DNA from: Bacillota bacterium
GTDB lineage: Bacteria > Bacillota_A > Clostridia > Clostridiales > Clostridiaceae
DNA length: 5,076 nucleotides
Direction: 5' to 3'
Assembly (NCBI GenBank): GCA_021837545.1
Contig: JAKBFR010000162.1
Coordinates: 1-5,076 of the forward strand
Under the pieces are notes generated by a model that did no database searches, had not been told where the DNA came from, and saw only the letters and a program-made list of their open reading frames with translations. Shown piece by piece: positions 1 to 5,076 of the stretch. Made by a program: the position numbers and the translations under genes. The stretch's first letter is position 1; every line of letters begins with the position of its first letter.

Positions 1-168
1 TAGATATAAATATTTTAATGCCCGCGTTAGTGGATGCAACAAAGCAGCTAGAGTATCGATTAAGAAAAGAGCAGCAGCATTATTCCAGCTCGGTAAAAAA
101 TAAGATAATTCCTCATAATAGAAATATCTTAATCCCTATAAACTTAACTCGTATTCACCACTGGGTAG
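1..168 (+). repeat. Terminal direct repeat, left copy
   Basis: These 168 bases recur at 4909-5076 with an offset of 4908 and one substitution: T127 here is C5035 there, changing codon 37 (numbered from the ATG at 18) from ATC Ile to ACC Thr. Both copies keep the frame open. The match reaches both window edges, so its real length is unknown. It fits the redundant end of a circular contig or a tandem or dispersed duplication of the large gene. Confidence 0.97.
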
Positions 169-3100
169 GAATTGTAATTGAATTTAACAAGTTTAACCAA
201 GCGCAACGAGTTATTTACCTTGATTCTTTATACTCTGGTATTCCAATACATATTGAAAGGGTTCTGCAGAAAGTTTATGGAAAAGACGTCAGAATAGAGA
301 ATACTCATGGATTATTTCAGGTTGATAGCACTAGTTGTGGCCCATTAGTAGTGGAAAATTTAATTCGAGCAGCCCAACGAACCAATACAGTACATATTGC
401 TACTAAAGAAGAAATCCAAATAATAAGGAAAAACCATATCGCGTTGGTAGACAAATATGGCCCCCATTTACGGTTAAGTTATGATAAAGATTTTTTACCT
501 TTATTTGGGCATATGGTGAAAGGTGAGACAAAAAAGATGGCAGAAAAACATAATCTAACTTCTATTATGTATGGTGGTGGAAGAAAGCAAAAAGATAAGA
601 AGGGTAAACAATCCAAATCGCCGACCGCAAGTTCTAGTGTATCTACTGTGCCAATACGACCATATCTAACAGCTAAACAATTAAGATTTTTACTAAAGGA
701 TAGAGATTTACTAAATTTTACCCGAAGGCTATATGCACTGCTTGCGGGTCATAGATTGATTTTAGTATCAATAGCCCCAATAGAACAACTAAATATACAA
801 AGCATATCGGATATTTCCGAACAACATCAAAAATTACCAGTTTTAATAAAGCAAGGAGAAACCTTTAATATTTATGGTTTTAAAGATGGAAAATGGCAAA
901 TAACTGTTATAAACGAGCCTAATGCAGTTAAATATCTAATGACATTACCATTTATTGATGGAAAACCCTCCTTAATAAATAGTAGAAGTTCCCCTGAATT
1001 AATTGAGAATATCACTGAAATATTAAAAGACGGCCATACATTTTCTGGACGAGAAAACCAACCGAGAAGATTACTTGACATTTTCGCAGAATTATTAGTT
1101 GGAGATGAAATATGTGCCGCTGCAACGTTTGATGGAGAACATTTATTTATTGCAACCAATAGAGGCAACCACGAAGCTCCTACAATTAGTTGGAATGCTG
1201 GTATGCGCCCTGTACCAGGAACGTATCATCAATGTTTACTTTGTAAACCATTTTTAAGTATTAAACTCGGCGATAGTACCCGAGTTATTGAGTCCCAAGA
1301 GATACTTTATAGACCATATTTAGGGATACGTGTTAATCAAGAAACCTTAATACCAGAAGCAACCAAAACTGTGTTGCGACCGGATGTTAATCAGATAGTA
1401 TTCAACCTCCCACAAAATATTCGCGAACAACTCGGCTTTCCTAAAAACTCTCCTGATGTATCATACAGAGTTCACTTGACCCCAGAACTACCATTAGAAT
1501 TGGGACAAACAGTTGTAATTCCCTATGACCACCCATCTCATCCGCAATTTGAAGATATGAGAACTTATGTAGATCCTCTAAAAAGAAGAGTGGCTGTTAT
1601 TATTAATCATTTAAATATGGTTATTAGAGTTTACAACCATGAAAATAAAGAGGGAGCTTTACGAGTAATTAAAAATAATCGACTAAGAGTGTTTATGCAA
1701 TCATTGTTATGGGAGGCTGCTCATTGGCATAACTATGATCTGAGAAATTATATTGACCCCATGAGTAAGATCTTTCGCGAACAATTTGAAAGTTTTATTA
1801 ATTTATTACTTGCAGATTTTGAGAAATTTGTGAGTGAGAATCATGTACATAATATAACTTCTTTAGTTGTGAGAGCGTGGTGGGAAACAGTTACTCCAAA
1901 AATTGAAAACAGAAAAATCTTGGCACCAGATTTTATTAGATCGGATATAAAAAGATTTATGAGATTCTCCAGGCGCTATTGCCGCTACTTCAATAATCTT
2001 GAAAAATTAGAAACTGCTATTATAGCTGATGCTGAATCTAAAGGAGTACTATCTCGCTTAATGTCTCAAAAAAATTCTTCTGAAACGCTGCCCGTAATTG
2101 TTGGTAATGAGGAGGATGATTTACATGCCGAGATACGATTATTTTTGCACTTTTTTCTAAATGGAAAGCAAGTTCCTTATATAGGGGTGTCGCAATTATG
2201 TTGCTGTCCTTGTTACTTACTGATGGAACGAATGGGGGTGGAGGTTTGTGGTACCCACGGAAAAATGTTTGGGGAATGGTTATTAGCTAAGCAAATTATA
2301 GAAAATGAAGGAATTCTCAAAAGATTGTTTGGCGATAGATTGTATGAAGAATATTGTAATTTGAAAACAGGGCGTGTGAATTTGCCAGAAGATAAAAAAA
2401 GCAGCCCTGGTATAACTAAAGCTGAGGCTGCCTTACGAATTTTTCAATCATTGGGAAGCTTAAATAAAGAGGACTTAGAACGTTTTAAAATCGGACATGA
2501 ACGGTTACAGGACTTGAGTGAAGGTTTTGCTGATGATTCTGATGAGGAAAATGACTTTTCTTCTAAAGTTTCTGATAGAGAAAAAACTAAGAAGGTTGAT
2601 GGTGGAGAAGCGAAAGATTTTCTTTCTGGAGAATTGCTAACCGAGTTTACAGAGCTACGACCATCTATACCTTCAGATGGAAATTGCTGGGTTAATGCAG
2701 TTCTAATAGCTGCTCAGCGTATACCTGGCCTAGCAATACCCGATACTTTAAATGATATTACAAAATTAAGGAATGAAATAGTAAATAGGCTTAAATCTAA
2801 CAGGGGACAATATGAAGAACGTGTTAAAAATACTATTATATCTCTTATAAACCAAGCAATAGATGAAAATGATGGAAATATTGAAGGAATTTCTGAAGAG
2901 TTTCGTAAATTACTATTACCAATTATTGAAAATGCGAGAATGCATAGAATACTTGATAGAATGTTTTATGAGCAGATCCGTCTTATGGAAGCACAACTCC
3001 GTGATGCTGCTCCTTCACAAGTATCGGAGGAAGTGAGTAGAAATTTATCTATGCTAAGAGAAAGACAGGCTCAACTTGATGCGTGGTGGGGTTCTTTTTT

Positions 3101-3593
3101 AAACGAGTTTATAAGAGAGAGGGGTTATTTAGCTTATTGTGAAAATTTACTTATGAATGGAACTTGGGGAGGAGATCTAGAACTAGGGATATTAAGTGAG
3201 ATTTTAGGAGTTAGAATTGAAGTATATAATAATACTTTATCTTTTAATAAGAGATTTCGTGTGAGAAACACGATGCATCAACAACTTTATAATTATATTA
3301 ATCGTGTTAATGTCTTTAACGAAACAGCAGGGCATGTGATACATATATTACATATCGGAGGAAATCATTATAATGTGCTTCTTCATTTAATAGAAGAGGT
3401 TCACATAGGGAATGGTGTTACACATATACCAGTAGAAGTAGAACAGAACTTAACTAGTATAATTACAATTCCAAACATAACAAATGAGAAAAGATTGCTA
3501 ATCCTTCAGCAATTACAGATAGAAGAATTACTATCACAACAACTATCAGAAGAAATACCGCACAATACTTATTATTGGGGTGGGCCGGAATAG
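1..3593 (+). CDS. Multidomain effector-like protein: Ulp1-like peptidase, OTT_1508-type deaminase, OTU peptidase (5' end outside window)
   Basis: The frame is open from the left edge (codon start at base 3). The first in-window ATG is at 18 and gives 1191 residues, which are numbered here from that Met. The copy at the right edge indicates that the true start lies 92 codons upstream. Residues about 1-165 match clan CE (C48/Ulp1) peptidases: H48-W49, D69 in YLDS, Q101 and C107 in QVDSTSCGPL, which is the full catalytic set. Residues 189-200 are a Lys-rich linker. Residues about 345-800 fit the OTT_1508-like deaminase family: strands ICAAATFDG and EHLFIATN (365-381), a long helical insertion, H703-A-E705, C729xxC732, then GTHGKMFGEW (745-754). 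Residues 838-846 are an acidic linker. Residues about 876-1125 are an OTU peptidase: D887-G-N-C890, WGGDLEL (1050-1056) and N1116-H1117-Y1118. By family knowledge the peptidases cleave ubiquitin or ubiquitin-like conjugates and the deaminase acts on a nucleic acid or nucleotide. A role as an effector or toxin acting in a eukaryotic host is inferred. No cognate immunity gene is visible. Confidence 0.9.
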   Translation, partial: DINILMPALVDATKQLEYRLRKEQQHYSSSVKNKIIPHNRNILIPINLTRIHHWVGIVIEFNKFNQAQRVIYLDSLYSGIPIHIERVLQKVYGKDVRIENTHGLFQVDSTSCGPLVVENLIRAAQRTNTVHIATKEEIQIIRKNHIALVDKYGPHLRLSYDKDFLPLFGHMVKGETKKMAEKHNLTSIMYGGGRKQKDKKGKQSKSPTASSSVSTVPIRPYLTAKQLRFLLKDRDLLNFTRRLYALLAGHRLILVSIAPIEQLNIQSISDISEQHQKLPVLIKQGETFNIYGFKDGKWQITVINEPNAVKYLMTLPFIDGKPSLINSRSSPELIENITEILKDGHTFSGRENQPRRLLDIFAELLVGDEICAAATFDGEHLFIATNRGNHEAPTISWNAGMRPVPGTYHQCLLCKPFLSIKLGDSTRVIESQEILYRPYLGIRVNQETLIPEATKTVLRPDVNQIVFNLPQNIREQLGFPKNSPDVSYRVHLTPELPLELGQTVVIPYDHPSHPQFEDMRTYVDPLKRRVAVIINHLNMVIRVYNHENKEGALRVIKNNRLRVFMQSLLWEAAHWHNYDLRNYIDPMSKIFREQFESFINLLLADFEKFVSENHVHNITSLVVRAWWETVTPKIENRKILAPDFIRSDIKRFMRFSRRYCRYFNNLEKLETAIIADAESKGVLSRLMSQKNSSETLPVIVGNEEDDLHAEIRLFLHFFLNGKQVPYIGVSQLCCCPCYLLMERMGVEVCGTHGKMFGEWLLAKQIIENEGILKRLFGDRLYEEYCNLKTGRVNLPEDKKSSPGITKAEAALRIFQSLGSLNKEDLERFKIGHERLQDLSEGFADDSDEENDFSSKVSDREKTKKVDGGEAKDFLSGELLTEFTELRPSIPSDGNCWVNAVLIAAQRIPGLAIPDTLNDITKLRNEIVNRLKSNRGQYEERVKNTIISLINQAIDENDGNIEGISEEFRKLLLPIIENARMHRILDRMFYEQIRLMEAQLRDAAPSQVSEEVSRNLSMLRERQAQLDAWWGSFLNEFIRERGYLAYCENLLMNGTWGGDLELGILSEILGVRIEVYNNTLSFNKRFRVRNTMHQQLYNYINRVNVFNETAGHVIHILHIGGNHYNVLLHLIEEVHIGNGVTHIPVEVEQNLTSIITIPNITNEKRLLILQQLQIEELLSQQLSEEIPHNTYYWGGPE

Positions 3594-3631
3594 CTAATTT
3601 GCATAATAGACAACGCGTACCATCAACATCC

Positions 3632-3665
3632 GATAACAGTAGTAATATTTCTTACTACTGTTATC
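3632..3665 (+). other. Perfect 14-bp stem-loop at the outer end of the left inverted repeat
   Basis: The arm gataacagtagtaa (3632-3645) pairs perfectly with ttactactgttatc (3652-3665) around a 6-base loop. It begins 39 bases after the stop codon of the large gene, so it could protect or end that transcript. It is AT-rich and has no T-run behind it, so a classical intrinsic terminator is not supported. Confidence 0.8.
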
Positions 3666-3717
3666 ATAAGTGGCAACTTTAGTAGGAGTTTGCCACTTGT
3701 TTATTAGCTTATTAATT
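3633..3717 (+). repeat. Inverted repeat, left arm of the IS element
   Basis: This 85-base arm matches the reverse complement of 4417-4501 at 79 of 85 positions. The innermost stretch ending in gcttattaatt is identical in both arms. The arm contains two stem-loops, listed separately. It is long for an IS4-family terminal repeat, so part of it may be subterminal sequence. Confidence 0.92.
3668..3698 (+). other. Second stem-loop in the left inverted repeat, possible weak terminator
   Basis: The arm aagtggcaa (3668-3676) pairs with ttgccactt (3690-3698); the 13-base loop carries TAGTAGGAG. It is followed by gtttatt, a poor T-tract. It could act together with the preceding stem-loop to stop read-through from the large gene into the element. 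The loop also contains AGGAG, a Shine-Dalgarno-like sequence, 8 bases before a TTG at 3697 that is in frame with the transposase remnant; a role in translation is speculative. Confidence 0.55.
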
Positions 3718-3756
3718 ATTAGAAAACCATTTAATAACTCTGGCTATGCGACCGAA

Positions 3757-4280
3757 AGAAGTTTAAAATTGGCATAACAAATATCATCAACTGGTGAAAC
3801 TGAAGTGTTGATAACATCATCAATGGATGAGGAAAAATTTCCAACAGAGATGTTTGCTGGGTTGTATCATTATCGCTGGGGAGTAGAAACATTTTTCCTA
3901 AACTAAAGGGAAGACTTGGTTTGGAAAATTTTACCGGAAAAAGCGTTGAAGCAATTAGACAAGACTTTTGGTCTACCATAATGATTGGTAATTTAGAAAC
4001 AATAATGACAGGAGATATTGAGGAAGAAATAAATCATGAAATTGATGAGACAAAGCCAAATAAAGCTATAAACAAAGCTGTTTCATTTAATGCTATAAAA
4101 AATTTAGCATTTGAAATATTATCTGCTAAAGTTGATCAAAACATACTTGAGGATAAGCTAAAAAAATTATTTTTAACTAATTTGACATCTATAAGAAAGG
4201 ATAGGATCGTGCCCCGCTATAAAATAACAGACACACGTTCCCTAAACTTTCAGAAAAGATTTAGAAAGCATGTATTTTGA
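3757..4280 (+). pseudogene. IS4-family transposase, C-terminal remnant with stop and frameshift
   Basis: The conceptual product reads through TGETEVLITSSMDEEKFP, then YHYRWGVETFF, then PKLKGRLGLENFTGKSVEAI and about 110 further residues to the TGA at 4278-4280. It carries the IS4 Y-x2-R-x3-E-x6-K signature: Tyr at 3865, Arg at 3874, Glu at 3886, Lys at 3906. The N-terminal half of the usual protein, where the first two catalytic Asp residues should lie, is absent. Two lesions break the rest: a TAA at 3775-3777 just before the TGETEVL strand, and a one-base shift near 3892-3897 inside a run of five T. One missing T would restore the frame. Weak homology may begin around 3757. The downstream open part alone (3897-4280) looks like a gene of about 120 codons, but it is only the tail of the transposase. 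Confidence 0.85.
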
Positions 4281-4365
4281 TATTTTTGAGAAAGACTTGA
4301 AGATTTTGATTAAACAAGAAGCTTAATGTCTTTGTGCGTGAACTATTTTGTTTTAACTGTAAAAT

Positions 4366-4398
4366 ATGCTTCTAGTAGGAGAAATAATTACGAAGCAT
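4366..4398 (+). other. Small stem-loop inside the IS element carrying the TAGTAGGAG loop motif
   Basis: The arm atgcttc (4366-4372) pairs with gaagcat (4392-4398) around a 19-base loop. The loop starts with TAGTAGGAG, the same nine bases found in the loop of the left-arm stem-loop (3680-3688) and, inverted, in the right arm (4446-4454). It lies in the otherwise featureless 4281-4416 stretch between transposase stop and right repeat. Its function is unknown. Confidence 0.45.
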
Positions 4399-4416
4399 TG
4401 CGGTTTTGAATATAAA

Positions 4417-4501
4417 AATTAATAAGCTAATAAACAAATTGCAAACTCCTACTAAAGTCGCCACTTATGATAACAGCAGTAAGAAATCTTACTACTATTA
4501 T
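4417..4501 (-). repeat. Inverted repeat, right arm of the IS element
   Basis: This is the reverse-complement partner of 3633-3717. Read inward on the minus strand, it differs at six positions: those opposite left-arm bases 3637, 3646, 3657, 3675, 3694 and 3696. Four of the five that fall in stems turn a Watson-Crick pair into G-U on that strand. Confidence 0.92.
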
Positions 4502-4554
4502 AAACCAGATTATAGTATGAATTTGAACAGAACAAGTGTAACTATTAGGCCTTT

Positions 4555-4585
4555 TTGATAATTTGGTGTATAGTTTAACTATGAT
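4555..4585 (+). promoter_or_regulatory. Possible promoter for the large gene
   Basis: TTGATA (4555-4560) and TATGAT (4580-4585) are separated by 19 bases, a fair match to sigma-70 boxes. Transcription would start near 4592, leaving a leader of about 58 bases before the GTG at 4650. It lies outside the IS element, between its right end and the gene. The region is AT-rich, so chance matches are likely, and if the organism belongs to Bacteroidota this consensus would not apply. Confidence 0.35.
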
Positions 4586-4637
4586 TAAAAAATTGTTTTA
4601 GATCTTTTGCTTATTTTGTTTATACAATATTTAAAAC

Positions 4638-4642
4638 AAGGA
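4638..4642 (+). promoter_or_regulatory. Ribosome binding site deciding the GTG start at 4650
   Basis: AAGGA lies 7 bases before GTG 4650. The later in-frame ATGs at 4836 and 4926 have only A/T-rich, Shine-Dalgarno-poor sequence in front of them. This supports the longer N terminus with the hydrophobic helix. Confidence 0.6.
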
Positions 4643-4649
4643 AAATATA

Positions 4650-5076
4650 GTGCACTGTATTCCAAAAATACAACTTCCCGTGGAGCGAAACAATTTTACT
4701 GTATTGTCTTTGTCATGTTTTTTACTTATTTTATTGATCATATTAGCTATTATAATCAGCCAATCTACCGTAACTTATTTAAACAATAATTTTTTACAAC
4801 AAAACTCTTATAAATCTTACAAACTAAACCTAAACATGGATTATAAGTATAAAGGTACGGATGTGAATATTGTACTCCAATTACGAGCCAAAGAAGTTAA
4901 GCTCGATTTAGATATAAATATTTTAATGCCCGCGTTAGTGGATGCAACAAAGCAGCTAGAGTATCGATTAAGAAAAGAGCAGCAGCATTATTCCAGCTCG
5001 GTAAAAAATAAGATAATTCCTCATAATAGAAATACCTTAATCCCTATAAACTTAACTCGTATTCACCACTGGGTAG
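4650..5076 (+). CDS. N-terminal part of a second copy of the multidomain effector, with transmembrane segment (3' end outside window)
   Basis: The frame is open from just after a TAA at 4632-4634 to the right edge, 142 codons from the GTG. The GTG at 4650 is preferred because AAGGA (4638-4642) lies 7 bases before it. The ATG at 4836 (codon 63) lacks a visible ribosome binding site, and the ATG at 4926 (codon 93) corresponds to the one at base 18. From the GTG, residues 1-17 form a short N-region with K6 and R13, residues 18-36 are a strongly hydrophobic helix (SCFLLILLIILAIIIS in its core), and residues 37-62 are an Asn/Ser/Tyr-rich spacer. The segment YKGTDVNIVLQLRAKEV near residues 66-82 then looks like the beginning of the Ulp1-like domain, which continues to HHWVG at the edge. 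The helix implies a signal anchor or uncleaved signal peptide; no clear signal-peptidase site is seen. Bases 4909-5076 repeat bases 1-168. If both ends are one gene, the full protein has 1283 residues. Confidence 0.75.
   Translation, partial: MHCIPKIQLPVERNNFTVLSLSCFLLILLIILAIIISQSTVTYLNNNFLQQNSYKSYKLNLNMDYKYKGTDVNIVLQLRAKEVKLDLDINILMPALVDATKQLEYRLRKEQQHYSSSVKNKIIPHNRNTLIPINLTRIHHWV
4909..5076 (+). repeat. Terminal direct repeat, right copy
   Basis: This is the right-hand copy of bases 1-168, 167 of 168 identical. Unlike the left copy it has its upstream sequence in the window, so it reveals the N-terminal coding region and leader of the large gene. Confidence 0.97.

Larger units (their letters stand above)
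3633..4501. mobile_element. Decayed IS4-type insertion sequence (869 bp) with 85-bp inverted repeats
   Basis: The element is defined by inverted repeats at 3633-3717 and 4417-4501 enclosing a + strand transposase remnant. Only the C-terminal part of the transposase remains, so an internal deletion has removed most of the gene, including the part expected to carry the first two catalytic Asp residues. I could not find a convincing target-site duplication on comparing the bases just outside the two arms. The element starts 39 bp after the stop of the large gene and ends 148 bp before the GTG of the next copy. It probably cannot move by itself; movement in trans by an intact relative is possible but not shown. 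Confidence 0.75.

Noticed and set aside
620..1050. PD-(D/E)XK nuclease domain as in Wolbachia CinB/CidB between the Ulp1-like domain and the deaminase
   Set aside because: I could not find a convincing D-x(n)-E-x-K arrangement in a plausible strand context; the region stays unassigned.
872..1168. Minus-strand open frame of 98 codons inside the large gene
   Set aside because: It lies wholly opposite the well-supported coding frame, shows no recognisable family, and has no context of its own; it is a shadow.
3731..3979. Minus-strand open frame of 82 codons
   Set aside because: It is antisense to the transposase remnant, whose IS4 motifs are clear on the plus strand.
3921..4280. Independent small gene of about 119 codons
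   Set aside because: Its product is directly continuous, across a one-base frameshift, with the IS4 YREK motif upstream, so it is the tail of a broken transposase.
3594..4649. tRNA, small RNA gene or CRISPR array in the non-coding stretch
   Set aside because: No cloverleaf-like arrangement and no regularly spaced repeats were seen; the repeats present are explained by the IS ends.
4751..4756. Perfect TATAAT box as promoter for a start at ATG 4836
   Set aside because: There is no suitable -35 box at 16-18 bases, and the site lies within the coding sequence of the preferred GTG start.
4607..4789. Plus-strand frame of 60 codons starting at TTG with aromatic-rich product
   Set aside because: It overlaps in another frame the N-terminal extension of the large gene, which has a ribosome binding site, a coherent hydrophobic helix and continuity with the peptidase domain.

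Overview
The window is AT-rich and gene-poor. Its content points to an obligate intracellular or symbiotic bacterium, either Rickettsiales (Orientia, Rickettsia or Wolbachia type) or an Amoebophilus/Cardinium-type Bacteroidota. One very large protein combines eukaryote-directed enzyme modules, and a decayed IS4-type insertion sequence lies beside it. The sequence alone does not settle the lineage.

Layout. From base 1 to 3593 (+) runs one long open frame that enters from beyond the left edge. It encodes, in order: an Ulp1/C48-like (clan CE) cysteine peptidase with His, Asp, Gln and Cys in place; a deaminase-fold domain of the OTT_1508 type (HAE plus CxxC, split by an insertion of about 320 residues); and an OTU-type cysteine peptidase (DGNC and NHY motifs). 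Bases 3633-4501 form an 869-bp element bounded by 85-bp inverted repeats that are 93% identical. It holds only the C-terminal part of an IS4-family transposase, broken by a stop codon and a frameshift. Bases 4504-4649 are a short leader with a possible promoter and a good ribosome binding site. From 4650 to the right edge runs the beginning of a second copy of the large gene.

Key structural point: bases 1-168 and 4909-5076 are the same sequence with one difference (T127 versus C5035, Ile to Thr). The window is therefore either a circle or collapsed repeat of about 4908 bp read slightly more than once around, or part of a tandem array with that period. Either way the right-hand copy shows what the left-hand copy lacks. 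The reading frame continues upstream of the ATG at 18 for 92 more codons, to a GTG with a Shine-Dalgarno sequence, and includes a strong hydrophobic helix. The complete protein would be about 1283 residues and membrane-anchored or Sec-targeted at its N terminus.

Working together: the large protein looks like a secreted or surface-exposed effector or toxin that acts on host ubiquitin/ubiquitin-like conjugates and on a nucleic acid or nucleotide. No immunity or antidote gene is visible. The dead IS element fills almost all the space between one gene copy and the next, so effector plus element may be the unit that was amplified or circularised.
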